Origin: Hymenopellis radicata
Lineage: Eukaryota > Basidiomycota > Agaricomycetes > Agaricales > Physalacriaceae
Assembly (NCBI GenBank): GCA_015501595.1
Contig: JADNRX010000698.1
Span: 1 to 26,292 of the forward strand
Direction: 5' to 3'
Length of the DNA stretch: 26,292 bases
Positions 1-11,735 of this stretch are shown one piece after another. The notes below the pieces were generated by a model that was not told the DNA's origin, ran no database searches, and saw nothing but the letters and a program-made list of their open reading frames with translations. Each line of letters starts with the position of its first letter. Within the stretch, counting starts at the first letter, position 1. The translations under genes were made by a program, and so were the position numbers.

Positions 1-43
1 GCCTGCGACGTTTACAAGAGCAGCGGTCTCTCTCTCTCACTAG

Positions 44-1110
44 TGAAATGCGGATATCCACCGAGGAGCTTGACGCTCATACCGGAACTGCCGATATCGA
101 GCCTGGGGCTGACGCCGGGGACCAGATCATTGTGCTGCGCCCCCACCAGCGCCCGCCGCCGGCTGCGATACCCAGACCTGCTGCTGCTGCATATCCCAGC
201 CAACGTCTTCGTCTGCCCCAGAGCATGTCCCGACGGACGGCAGCTTCCTCATCCACCGGGTGCGCCACGCCATGAATTTATTCAGACGCGTATCCAATTC
301 AAAATAGGTAGTCCCAGACGACAACTCGTGCTTATTCTCATCCGTGGCGCTCATTTTCGAACAAGACATATCCAAGGCTGCCAAGATGCGTCAAAGTGCG
401 CGCGCGAATTCATTCAATCAATACGCTGATCGCTTCGCAGTCGTGGCTGACGGCATCCGCAAGGATCCAGAGACGTACAACGAGGCCATTCTCGGGTGCG
501 CGTCTCTCTCTTTTCCCTTCAGTCCATCGCACTGATCAGGATGTCGTAGCGGCCGGTCGAGGACTACATCTCGACCATCCTCAAGCCGTCCACGTGGGGC
601 GGCGCCATCGAATTGGGCATCCTCGCAGCGTACTATTCTACAGAGATCGCATCGATTGACGTGGAAACGGGACGGATAGACCACTTTGCCCCTGGCGCCG
701 ACGACGGCGGGATGAGGTGTCTCGTCATCTACTCTGGGATACATTACGACGCCGCTACGCTCTCGCCGATGGCGGACGCGCCTGATGAGTGGCATCAGAC
801 TGTCTTCCCCGTCGTATGTCCTTGGTCTGATTCCTGTAAAGTGCTCATAGTGTGTGCTCTCTTAGAAATCCCGAGGAGACGACGACAGCGTGTTAATCGC
901 TGCTAAACAGTTGGCGGACAAGTTGAGAGCAAGAGAGCGTATACCAATACGTCGACGTTTACGCTCAAGTGTGAAGTGAGTTTTCTTCTTGAAGCTTTGT
1001 ATTCTTCGACTAATCGTCTGCGACAGCAATGCGGCAAAGGCTTGACTGGGGAAAAGGAAGCAACACAGCACGCGAAGGAGACTGGACATACTAATTTCGG
1101 TGAGTATTAA
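44..1110 (+). CDS. OTU1: OTU1/YOD1-type ubiquitin thioesterase (5' partial, frameshifted in this sequence)
   Basis: Cysteine deubiquitinase of the OTU1/YOD1 family, which works with Cdc48/p97 in ER-associated degradation. Positions 1-43 look like the end of an intron (pyrimidine tract, ctcactag). The first exon encodes the UBX-like domain ([22 protein letters not shown]). After introns at 260-307 and 396-440 come the OTU catalytic motif PDDNSCLF, then [36 protein letters not shown] and YSGIHYD with the catalytic His. After introns at 814-865 and 976-1026 the C-terminal C2H2 finger follows ([19 protein letters not shown]), ending NFGEY at TAA 1108-1110. The order matches the whole family. Four one-base losses break the frame: in the G run at 117-120, near 195-205, at the donor at 495/496 and near 930-933. 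Conservation on both sides argues for sequence errors rather than decay. Confidence 0.88.
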
Positions 1111-1673
1111 GACTACAATTCAGGAATTTTATTCCGAGCGCTGCGAGCAACCGGTTTGGTGTGTGAGGTCGGCAATGGGCTTTGGTGCCACGTAAACATC
1201 TACGAACAGTATGAACTTTGAAGCAGAGCGGGCAGTTTTGCTGTATGCCCCGTATCATGGTCAATTCTCAGCAGATTTTCGTTATACTAGGTGCTGGGCC
1301 GTTGAATGCCCTGCTGCTCCCTTTTGAACGGTGAGTTTTGGCCAACTGTAGCCTTTTCTCGCGTATCTATGGTTCCGTCGCTTTTCGGTGCATTCAGTCA
1401 TGCAACATGCGCACAGTGTCCTCAATGGGCTTAACGGTGTGTTTCTTCCCTACGCTTATTGGGCTGGTATTTGAGAGCTGCTGTCGCGCTAGCCATTCGA
1501 TCGCCAGCTGCCTCGCGTTGTGACTATTTTCGATCCGCCAATTCTCTTCAACGCTCGCACTCAGTGGCACCGCACGCATCGAAGGACATGCAAGCTCAAA
1601 ATCGCTTACATGTTCAGAACAAAATCTTCAGAACACCCAGAATCGCATCGGAAAGATAGAAAGCCGTCATCCA
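1111..1673. other. Intergenic region between convergent OTU1 and ABCC genes
   Basis: This stretch lies between two convergent 3' ends. Only short unconvincing open frames are present on either strand, and no family was recognised. The one notable element is a 19-mer at 1135-1153 that recurs downstream of the AP endonuclease gene (listed separately). Confidence 0.6.
1135..1153 (+). other. 19-nt 3'-flank motif, copy 1
   Basis: CGAGCGCTGCGAGCAACCG lies 24 nt after the OTU1 stop codon, in gene orientation. A copy differing at one base lies 19 nt after the AP endonuclease stop, also in gene orientation. Its function is unknown. A 3'-UTR or termination element, or a dispersed repeat fragment, are possibilities. 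Confidence 0.45.
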
Positions 1674-4600
1674 TTATACAAGAACAAAAATAACAAACAT
1701 ATTTATCGCCTCACTTTTCATCGCGTTTGGCCTTGGCTGTCGCCGCTGCTCCAGTTCACCGAACGTCCCACTTTTTAAGCACATATTTCTAAACATACTG
1801 TCCTCTTTGCGTATCAAGTTGAGCGGCGTGTCAAACTCAGCCACCCGTCCCTTGTCTAACACGATAAGCCTATCGTAGTCGATTACTGTTCTCAAACGAT
1901 GAGCCACTGTGCCATGGAGGTTAGCATCTGAGAATAGATAACGGCGTGCAACATACCGGTCAAAAGCAGACTGTTCGTGAACTCGTCCCTAATAGCCTTC
2001 TGAATCTTCGCATCCGTTGCAAAATCGATACTACTTGTTGCTTCGTCAAGAACAATAATAGAGCTGTGTCGGAGCAGAGCGCGCGCCATCGCAATCAATT
2101 GTCGTTGACCTTGGGAAAAGTTGGTTCCTCCAGGAGACACTTTTGTTTGTAGCGACACAGACGTCTTTGAGTCCATATCTGTAGCAATAGAATCTACGAC
2201 TGAGCCCTCCGCTGGCTCCCTCTCTACACCGCGTATAGAAGCCGGGCGCGAAGTGGCGGGCGTGGCGGCTTCAGAGGGCATTTGACTCGTAGTCACCATC
2301 TGCACTCGGTACAGAACTTCCCAGCATTCATTATCATCATGTTCATCTATAAACAAGACGCCAATTATACCACCGCCACCACCGAAAAACTGTAGACACT
2401 TACTGAAGGGATCCAAGTTCTCCCGAAGTGTACCAGAGAAAAGTGTAGCGTCTTGCGGAATGAATGTCTGCAGTATTGATCAGTGATTTTTACGGTGTCA
2501 GTTCCAAACCAGGCATACCAATCGTTCGCGGAGATCGTGGACACCAATCTTGGAGATGTCGATGCCATCAATGATAATCCTTCCTTCCGTAGGATCTACA
2601 AAGCGTAAAATACTCGTCGCCAAAGTACTCTTTCCAGATCCAGTGCGACCCAACAAGCCGATCCTCTCACCAGCCCGAAGAGAGAACGAAACACCATGGA
2701 GGACGGCGGGCAGCTCGGGGGCATATTTGACAACGAGGTTTTCGACAGTAACCAGGTTATCATTGGTCATTCTCGACGGCCAGTACGCAGGTGGACGACT
2801 AGATTCAATAACCGCGGGCGGCTCTTGTGGAAGGTCGAGGTATTCCACAATTCGTTCGACAGAGCTTGGGACATCATCAGTATTGGTAACCATCGAAGGT
2901 GTGAACTGGCGACTCACTTGAGATCAAGCTCCAATTCTGTCCAGTATCTACATGCCCAGTACACCGAGGTGGTGAAGCTCAAGGCACTCGTAATACACAA
3001 ACCGGCAAGACCTGCATTATCAACCAAGACGGTGATCGAGAAAAGACAAGTGATAAGGACACCCTTTAACGGTGTTAGAGTTCGTCGACTAGAAAGGGGG
3101 CCATAAACATCAACTCACAACTGCCCCGAGACAATCAAAGTTCAGCAACAACCATCTGTTCGTCATCCAGAAGTTATACCACACCTACCCGGACATTAAG
3201 ACGAGCTTTCTCGGAGGGGCGCATCCGTACATACCTTTGTCGTCGCATCCACCTTACGGTGCAAGTTGTCCAAGAACCTCTTCTCCGCCGAAAACGCGCG
3301 CACAGTCACGATTCCTTCCAACACTTCACCAAAGTGCGAGAAGATGGGCGAGCGAGAGTTGCTCTCCATACGGCGGAGGTCACGGCCAGTGTTCAAGTAA
3401 CCAATCGCGAGCTCCCTGTAAACAAGGCCTAGAAGCGCTGCGGGAATGAGAAAGGCGGGGAACACGACACTAGGAATGGTCAGATGTGACCTAACGTTGG
3501 AAAGAATTAATGAAAACCTACGCAACAGTTAGGATAGACACGAGAAAGGCAGCCAAGGAGGAGTTGACAGCTTGCATGGAGCCCGCGAGTCTCGAGTCAA
3601 TGGATTCGATATCCTGATACAACAAGCATCAGCGCGCGCGACAGGTTTCAAGCAACATTGGCAGCACCTTTCCAAATCGATTAAGTATGCGTCCTTGCGG
3701 AGTCGTATCGTGGAACCTGAACGTCGCCCGCACAACAGTGCCCAGTAATTGCCTAAAAAGACCATCAGCCTCATGCGTAGCATCACTTCCTACAAAGAAT
3801 CCTCACTTGAACAAAGTTCTAGACGCCCTCAAAGCACCCGTGTACTGCGCAGCCGACGACGCAACACCAACCATAGCACTCCCAATTCCTATAGCAGCGT
3901 ACACGCCAACATAGAACAACGGATGTTCCCGGGCATCAGGAAGGGCACTAGTCGAATACACTGGTCCTGGCGAATGGTGGTGCAGCAGTCCCTGTGAAAA
4001 CGCGCCCGTCATAATCTCTTGATCATGAGACGAAGCGCTTCTGAACATGAAGGAAGCTGTCGCCTTGCCGTATGCCTCGCCCCAGAACTACGCCATAAGT
4101 TAGCGGTACATCTCATAAGAAGACATCAGAAACCGAACCTTGATCCATAGTTTCTCGACAATACTCAGGCCCTGGTTGAAGAATACAAGGATTAGAAGGA
4201 TCGACCAGATGAAATACGACCTGTAAAGCTCGCGTTAGTAGATAAACATGAAGACACAATCCGATCTTACGAGGCCTGTAGATATTTCCTGTAGATGTTC
4301 CATTTCACGCTGCCTTTCTCCCGATGTTCATCCTTAACGAGCTTCCTCGGCTTCCTCTCCGTACCATCAGAAGCTCTGTCCTCACTATCGACTTCATCCG
4401 CGACTACTTCCTCTGGTGCATTCATCGTGCCCTCAGCATGCGCCTCGGTCGATTCGTCTCGTGCGATTTCATCCAGGGTACCTTGCACCTTCAAATCCTT
4501 TACGTGTCCCTGTGTATCGATACGGCCGTCAAGCATCCTGATGAGGTACTGCGCTCCAGGAAGGACAAGCTCCACGTGATGCGTAACAAGCACGACGGTC

Positions 4601-7600
4601 CTGTCCTTCAACAACGGGCCCATGAGCAGTCGCTCGAACAAAAATCTTGAGGTATGGCTGTCCTAAGAAAACATGAACATCTCGAGCGAATCATAGCAAA
4701 GTACTTTCAACTCATACCACCGCACTCAACGGGTCATCCAGCAAGACATACTTCGTTCGTGCGTAAACGGCCCTAGCGAGCGCAACACGGGCCTTCTGCC
4801 CACCACTGAGACTGACGCCCTTGGCTCCAATCTCAGTCATGTCTCCGTCTTCTAGTACTCGTAAGTCCGGACGGAGCGCACACGCCTCAATCACAGTCTG
4901 ATACCGCGCTTCATCCAGAGGGTACCCAAACAAAATGTTATCCTTGATGGACTGATGCCTCAGCCACGGCGACTGGGCGGCATACGATATCGCATGCATA
5001 TTACCGAACTTGTCAATCCGTGAAATATCTTTCGACATGATAATCTTCCCCGAGGTCAGTGTCATCTCTCCAAGGACCGCCATCTAAAGAGAAAAATAAG
5101 TCAGTACATAGCCAAGTGAGAAGAGGCACCGAGAACTTACGAGAAGAGCGGTCTTTCCGCTCGCCGTAGGTCCAGTGATAATGGACAATTCGCCTTCAGG
5201 GAACATCACGGTAATATCTTTCAACTCGAACTTGTGGTCCATCACGTCGCTCCCATGCAGCCCAATAGTCGACTCATCACCGGACCTGTTTCGAGTGTCC
5301 ACAGTAGAGGAAGCAATAGAAGCCTTAGCATGGTGCCCTGCATCCTCTTGTTTCTCCTCCACTTCGTTCCATTTGAGAGTGGCGTTGCGCAAACCTAAAC
5401 CCTCCTCGTCAGGTTCGAGTAGGATACATGCCGAAGCATCTTTCTTCAACGACGAAACTTGGTCCGTGACCTCTTCTTCGCCTAGGTAGACTTCGATACG
5501 CTTCACGATGACACGGAGCTGAGAAGGACAACTGAGGACAAGGTGGTTCCACGTAAATGAAGAGAGCCTAATACCTGAAGAATTTGCATAATCCAGGCGG
5601 GAATAATGTTAAGGGGTACACTCAAACAGACGTTAGGTGATCCAGTCCGCCATTCGAAAAGGGGACACACCGAATCATGGAGAATAAAGATATTGCCTGT
5701 AAACATCAACGGTTTACTCGACGTTGTACGTTCATAAGCATCGAGTTGGACGTACCGTGAACGCTTTACTGATAGTTAGCTCATTGCCCTGAACAACGTA
5801 CGTGAAGAACACCACAATCGAAATCAACACAGGCGCGCTGTTCCAGAGCATGTAGATGAGGATCGAATTGATACGAGCTAGCGCAAACGAGTCGGTTTCC
5901 AGAAGCCAACAAAGGAGAGAACACTGATACAAACATTTCACAATCCAGTTCATCTCAACGTCTCTTACGTCCATCGCCTTCTTGATCCATTTATCCTCCC
6001 ATGCGAAGAACTTGATGAATTTGACCTGAATAGAATAGTGTCAATAAGGACGCGAGGCTGTCGAAGAAGACATACCGCTCCAATGAGTTCATTAAGAACT
6101 CCCATACGCTTATCGCTTGCCGTCATGATTCCTTTCTGGATACGCACTCTCCGCCTGGTCAGAATACTGTTCAGTGGCCATCCCAGGAGAAGGACGAAGA
6201 AGCCGGTAAAAGCGGACCAGCCCAAGAGTCTACGCACACATGTGAGAAGGACAACATACGACAGGAAGATAAACTCAACTGATAAAGGAATACACTCCCA
6301 ATGACAATCTCAAGCGGAGCGCCGTAGATGTAATACGCGCTACTGGTTATGCCAGCAATCTGACGCATTTTAAAAGATTGTTCATCAATGTAAACCGATC
6401 TCACTTTACTAGAATCGCTGGCCATAAGGTTGACGATCTTGCCCGCGCCTGCGCCGGCTTTGGGATCGTCCGCCTTCTCTTCATTCTTCTTGTCTTCCGC
6501 CGATCTTGTACCTGGTGCTTCCGCCTTCTGTTCCACCGTCTTGTCCACGATGCCCGAGAAGTCTTTCCTCTTCAATGCCTTGTCGTAAATGGAGGCAATC
6601 AGTTCCGACCTCATGTGGGTGCCAGCACGGCGGCCGAACCAAAGATGATGCAGGTCAGCCTGGGCTTTGGCGACAGTGCAGACGAACATGAGAAGCGCAT
6701 ATATGTAAGCACGCGCAATGTCTTCAGCTGTACGGTCGCGGACGTCGATTGCGGTGAGTATGAGGCTGATTATGAGCTTGGGTTAGAAAGCAATTCATGT
6801 ATACCGAACGAGCGTACCTCATGAAAAACGGAACGGAATAATTGAAGATGGTGCTAATAAAGGTGAGACCAGCATCGAGCATGAGATCGTGCAAGTTGGC
6901 AATCACTATCTTCCGAAGAAGACTCGATTGCACAATATTGCTGAACTTGATAAAGAGTGGTCGGGATTGGTAGGTTGGGCTGAGATTCCAGACATCGGCA
7001 TCCTGGAGCGTTGTATTCCGGCCCTTTTGGACAAGAGGATATACCCAGCTGAACGTGACCCATCCGAACAGCGTCGTATAGTCTTCTGGACTGACCGTCA
7101 CGCCCTGGATAGGTTCTAAGTGTTGTCCATATGGAGAGATGAAAATCAACTCACAATATCAACTGGCTTGACGCGCGAGCTCGGAACGTCGATAGGAATG
7201 CTCATCACGACCGCAAGCAGGATAATCGTGATAATAGGATTAGCATACAGCCCGACAAGAATTATTCCGTGTGGGAGTGGGAAGCCAAATACGATCGTGT
7301 CGTACAAAGCGCCACCCAGCAGAAGAATGCCGCCTACCAGGTGCATAATATACACAACAAAGACATCATATTGAGGTGTGGCAGCGGGGGCAACGACTGG
7401 TCGCACGACGGTGTACAGCCAAGTAGCAGCGATAAGGAAAGCGCGCATGATGCCCCAAACATCGTAAGACGCCGCCACAGCGCGGTATGACCCATCTCCT
7501 ACCCAGCAAAGCGCTTCCACAAGCCCCAGCAGGGCAAACACCACTGTTCTCCACACCGGGACCACTGCCAGGATCTCGAGCGTCTCCTGTTCGTCCTTGA

Positions 7601-7799
7601 TATCCAGGGCTTCGGCTTCATGCAACGAGAGGAACGTCCTGAATAGCTTCGTCGTTTGGCGAATGACATCAGGCACTTTTATCGGCAAGGAGAACAGACA
7701 GAACACGGCGACGAGAACCGTCGCGGGAATAGTCGCCCATGTTCCGCGCACGCAAGTGTCGTGAAAGTCGAGCGCTCCCGATCCATTGCACAGGTTCAT
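1674..7799 (-). CDS. ABCC/MRP-type multidrug-resistance ABC transporter
   Basis: Full-length ABC-C exporter of about 1,670 residues in 22 exons. It is expected in the plasma or vacuolar membrane exporting conjugates or drugs; the substrate is unknown. Exon 1 (7155-7799) encodes an N-terminal multi-helix TMD0. NBD1 has Walker A GPTASGKT (about residue 740), signature LSGGQ (about 840) and Walker [15 protein letters not shown]2 has Walker [10 protein letters not shown] (about 1400), a variant signature FSQGQ and Walker [13 protein letters not shown]. Exons descend: 6818-7115, 6280-6765, 6076-6229, 5935-6025, 5756-5877, 5671-5696, 5575-5620, 5141-5518, 4718-5083, 4271-4662, 4139-4220, 3807-4087, 3668-3752, 3522-3613, 3235-3469, 3119-3184, 2918-3063, 2519-2864, 2404-2467, 1957-2346, 1674-1906. 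There are two one-base losses: at the exon 1 donor (7154/7155), and near 1750, where restoring the frame would give a family-like tail stopping at 1711. An acidic linker follows NBD1. Confidence 0.93.
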
Positions 7800-7869
7800 C
7801 GGAGGACGAGCGGGACGGCGACGACGACGAGAACGCCGAGATGGTGGTCGTGGTTGATGTTGATTGTGA

Positions 7870-7880
7870 CCCTAACCCTA
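7870..7880. repeat. Short telomere-like tract (CCCTAACCCTA)
   Basis: Eleven bases match the TTAGGG telomere repeat of most filamentous fungi, in the presumed leader of the ABCC gene. A related AAAACCCTAACC lies at 8727-8738. They are too short to be a telomere relic with confidence. Telobox-like promoter sites are another reading. Confidence 0.3.
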
Positions 7881-7920
7881 CACCACTGATATGGTGGCGG
7901 TCAGTGCTCACCGTGCCTGC

Positions 7921-7928
7921 TATAAATA
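7921..7928 (-). promoter_or_regulatory. TATA-like element upstream of the ABCC gene
   Basis: The minus strand reads TATTTATA about 125 bp upstream of the ABCC start codon. The leader between it and the ATG contains a GAC/GTC triplet-rich stretch (about 7803-7825). Assignment rests on sequence and position only. Confidence 0.35.
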
Positions 7929-9400
7929 CATACGATAACGCGTCCACATGAGCATCACGCGATATCAGTTCATATGCACTTGATTTCTGTAATGGAAAGG
8001 ATTCGCCATCGCGCGAACAAAGAGCTTGTCACTGTGCACTGTTTCGAGGCCAAGGCTGAAGCCTATCTGCGCCGCGAACAATCCCAGTTTATACCCTGGC
8101 CTGATGATAGTCCCCGACCAAGCCGAATGTAGATTAGGGCGTTCTCCTGTAGAGCAAGGTTATCCATGATGGTTATAGCGCATAGGCTCTTACCTAGACA
8201 GAAACCAAATGAAGCGCACCAGGTGAGGCCATCCGTGGCATCCTTGTCTTCGATACACGATTGTGCTCTCTACATCGGGGGATGACCGTCAGCCATGTCG
8301 GACATGGCCTAATAGATGATGTTGCGACGTCGGACCATGGAGCGTCGGTCCCTTCAGTGTAGAGTAAGTGCGGTGCCATTTGCAGTGCTGGATCGATGCG
8401 CATAAACGAGTGCGTCCGCCACGGATGGCTCGCTTCGCAGTCCTTCAGCGTGAGGAAGGACGATGACACATTTCGACCTGCACATCCAGGTCGTATATGA
8501 AGTGAATGAGTATCCCAGCTTTTCTTGACCAGCTCGCCGAATTGGATCATTCCATGGGAAGCAGAGAAATCCGTTACTGCCACAGAGAGCTTGGCTTCGC
8601 GAGGCTGTAGGAGGCAGACCTAAGCCATGCAAGAGTACTAGTGGACGGGGGAGACCTGACAGATGCTGCGCTGGAGCACAGAGCACAGAATATGGCAACA
8701 GTAATGGCGGAAGGCGCATAATTCGGAAAACCCTAACCTTAGTCAGTGCTCCACAAGGAACGTGATTTCGTTCGCAACCGTCAATGTCATCGAACATTGA
8801 ACACATACGGCATCATTAGCCTTATGGCAATGGTCCAGGTTGGGTCTTCTCAGTTCTGTTGTTGTCGAAACCCATAGAGCCCAACAATCGCTGAGATGTC
8901 ATTCTTCCTTCCTTCCTTACCATGATCGAAATCACTTGCTCACCACTCCTGAATTCCTGCCTACAGTGCAATTCTTACAGGCCTATGTACAAATCATGAA
9001 CTAAGAGTTATAAGGACTGATCCTCTCTGGATAGACTGAATGATTGCATCACAGACCGACGATGCGTCGCACGCCCCAGGTGCGTTGATATAGTAGTTGT
9101 AGAGTAGCTGTAGAGTAGTAGTAGTCTAGAGTTTCCTGACGGGCGTGTAGGACTGACTGAGGCTCTACACTCGACTCAGCTGTGAAAGTTCAGTCCGTTA
9201 ACGGGACAGGACAGAACCTTTTGTTTCGAACTTGCCGGAGGCTTGTGTTGACTTGGGTTCATTTCCCAAGTACTTATTCATGCAGGTCAAATATGATATT
9301 CTGAATCATACAAGGTTTAAAGTTCGTGCAGCTACCTCCGCCCATAGTCGGCGGAGCTGGCGTCGAAGACACCTGCAGGTAGGCTCCTAGGAGCTGCTTT
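7929..9400. other. Long intergenic stretch, no recognisable gene
   Basis: About 1.5 kb separates the ABCC 5' end from the AP endonuclease 3' end. Two overlapping minus-strand frames (8194-8583 and 8354-8806) are open but match no family I know and have no supporting splice structure. A TAG-rich low-complexity patch (about 9091-9135) and a cluster of perfect inverted repeats (9336-9394) are the only visible structures. Confidence 0.55.
9336..9394. repeat. Cluster of three perfect inverted repeats
   Basis: In 59 bp there are CTCCGCC with a 7-nt loop and GGCGGAG (9336-9356), the 10-bp palindrome ACCTGCAGGT (9371-9380) and the 12-bp palindrome GCTCCTAGGAGC (9383-9394). They sit just beyond the AP endonuclease 3' end and next to the shared 19-mer. 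They could fold in the 3' UTR or mark an old insertion edge. Confidence 0.45.
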
Positions 9401-9419
9401 CGGTTGCTCGCTGCGCTCG
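9401..9419 (-). other. 19-nt 3'-flank motif, copy 2
   Basis: On the minus strand this reads CGAGCGCAGCGAGCAACCG, starting 19 nt after the AP endonuclease stop codon. It differs by one base from the copy after OTU1 (1135-1153). Orientation and distance relative to the gene are nearly the same. Confidence 0.45.
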
Positions 9420-9438
9420 CAACAATTCGGGAGGATTA

Positions 9439-10780
9439 TTACAACTGTCCATCGATTTCCATAACAAGTGGACAGTGGTCTGACGCGCCCCAAATCTCAC
9501 TCCGTATTTCGCACTGCATCTACGTCAACTGGTGTTTTGGGACAGCGCAATGTACTCACCATTTTGACGCGTTCAACCAGACGCTCACTGAGGACAACTT
9601 GTCTCCGAATCAACACTCGGGGCATGCATGAAATGAAAAAAACTTACAAAAGTCTAATCTCCATCCGATGCCTTTGTATCTGCAATTGAACCGGTACGAC
9701 CAATACGTGTAATGCTTGTCGTCTGGGTGCAGCTTGCGCCAGACATCGACAAACTTGTGTTCTGCGTCTGCTTCCTCTGGTGGATTCAGTATTTCCTTAA
9801 AGGCCGTCGTCTCAGCCTCCGTGTACCCAGGCGTCTTGTTCCAGTTGGCCTTGGGGTTGGCAAGATCTAAAGCGTCGTTGAAGTTGTATGGTGCTTTCAG
9901 CGGGACACGAGACGCGTACCTATTTCGGTGGGCGCGACGTTGAGATCGCCAGTCCATATGACGGGTTTCTTTTTGTCTAGGTCGCGGATGTACCGGGTAA
10001 AGTGGACGTTCCATTCTTTTTTGACGTCGAGAGTCTAGTAGGCGTGAATGAGCCACGCCCCAAGGAAATAGTGGTTGTACCTTCAAGCCGGTGCCAGCAT
10101 TTGGGACATAGGTTGCGACGAGATAGCAACTAGGGAATTCGAGCGTGACGATGCGCCCTTTGACTAGAGACGGGTCTGGATGGCCAGGAAGCGTCCTGTC
10201 CACGGAGATGGGCTCGTGCTTGGATAAGATGGCGGTTCCCGCTGCGTTATTATTTGTTTAGTAGAGCGAAGATGACTACGGGTGGCCTTACAGTACGTCT
10301 TTGTCGCTGATATAGCCCAGTAGCAATGTGGGAAGCGGTTCTTGAGAGCGGGATCGGCGGGCTCGTTGTTGACCTGTCCATTGTCATCGTGAGGCTTCAA
10401 CAAAGCAAGGAAACCTTGAAGACGCACTTTGGTTTCTGTCAGGACGAGCACGTCGGGGTCCTCTGCTTCGACGTAGAATTTGAATCCCTAAGCGCCATAA
10501 GCACCGCAGGGCTCCAATACATACAACACACCTTTTTCTGACTCGCGGCGAGACCGCATATATTCCACGCGGCTATGCGCAGCGCGCCGTCCGTCTTTGC
10601 GGGGAACGAGATGTTCACGGGGAGCGTCTTGTTGTTTGGCTGTCCGTTTGCCGGTGTGAAGTTGTCTTCAACAATGTTGGAAGCTTTCTTGGCCCGCTTG
10701 GAGCTGCTCGCGGCGTCGTCGTCCTCGCTGTCGCTCGCTTTGCGTTTGGTGGAGCTGCTGCTAGCGCGTTTAGGTGGCAT
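9439..10780 (-). CDS. AP endonuclease, ExoIII/APE1 family
   Basis: Apurinic/apyrimidinic endonuclease of base-excision repair, cutting 5' to abasic sites with Mg2+. An intact 332-residue protein comes from eight exons: 10532-10780, 10428-10487, 10292-10373, 10081-10241, 9920-10034, 9648-9866, 9560-9597 and 9439-9513. All phases fit. The N-terminal 45 residues are Ser/Lys-rich with basic clusters (KRKASDSEDDD, SKRAKKA), consistent with a nuclear localisation signal. Family motifs occur in order: LRIAAWNICGL, DVLVLTETK (metal-binding Glu), GTAILSKH, LVATYVPNAG, VIWTGDLNVAP (catalytic Asp/Asn), GYTEAE, GWRLDFFV and GASDHCPLV with the catalytic His. The ATG at 10780 was chosen because it precedes the basic tail and the frame then splices cleanly. 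No frame errors were found. Confidence 0.95.
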
Positions 10781-11735
10781 CGTGGTGGCAGAACGCAGGA
10801 AGGGTAGGAGGGTCGTGTCGCGTGTGAGGCGCGTCAAAACGCGAGTTACTGTCAATCGAAACATAGGAGAAGGAACATGTTTATTGTTGGTTGTAGAAAA
10901 ATTATATTTTAAATGTAGGTAGGGTCTGACGCCCACGTCGCCACAGTAAAAGGCTAGCGAGCTCTTATACCCAGCCAATGTCGCTCTGCGCTGTACCCGA
11001 ATCGCCCCGTCCCACGTCTTGTTTTTGGCGCAAGCAGGGCACTGTCTAAAAGGTTGCGACAAGGAAACAAAAACGAAAAAACTCGCGCTTTTATTCTAGA
11101 GAGTTATTTGGGTGTAGTTGTCAGAGACCTTGGGAGAGCCGGCCCTCGGCAGACTCTGTAGCTTGACGCTGACCTTTATCTTCACCCTGGAATCTCTGTC
11201 CTTGAAGTTTGAATGTACAGCAGATTCAAGCACATGTATCTCTCCCTCTCGCATTGACTCGCACTGCCTGAGAATCTGTGGGATGTTTGATATCTTCCCA
11301 GCACTCTCGTTCCTCCTAGACAGCGAAATTTATGATGATCCAGCTCAAAACTGAAGGGTTGGAATGTCTGAACCCTGCGTTCTAGCCCAACTTGAGTTCC
11401 GCCTGCTTGGACGTTGGACGTCTGTTATGCTCCGCACCAAGAGCAGCTTGTCACATTTGAAAGCAACCGAGTCGCAGCAGGGCGGAAACATCGTGGGTTG
11501 TCTCTATCTTTATCGATTTTTGTATACTCAAAAAGCTCGCTTTCAGTTCCCAGACCAATATGGCTGGCAATAATAGTGCATCCGCCATATTGTAAGTGAA
11601 TGGCAACGGCTGTTGCTCGGTACGGGCCAATGACGCGTGCTATCTTCACAATCTATTCACATGCGAACTTTCCGAAATTGAAGCGCGTTTTCTTTAAATA
11701 ATGATCTACGAGACCCGCACTTCCTTCAGCTCACA
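10781..11735. other. Divergent promoter region between AP endonuclease and GH45
   Basis: About 950 bp separates the two divergent start codons. No convincing gene is present. On the GH45 side there is a CCAAT pentamer at 11627-11631 and an AT-rich TATA-like site, listed separately. No TATA was seen near the AP endonuclease start, as usual for a housekeeping gene. Confidence 0.5.
11693..11701 (+). promoter_or_regulatory. TATA-like box of the GH45 gene
   Basis: TTTAAATAA lies 35 bp upstream of the GH45 ATG, with CCAAT about 105 bp upstream. The spacing suits a strong inducible promoter. The assignment is by position and composition only. Confidence 0.45.

Noticed and set aside
44..1110. Programmed frameshifting in OTU1
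   Set aside because: Four separate sites would be needed, there is no family precedent known to me, and the same type of break occurs in unrelated genes of the window.
8194..8806. Minus-strand overlapping open frames of 129 and 150 codons
   Set aside because: No recognisable domain, two overlapping frames compete, and no splice pattern supports either.
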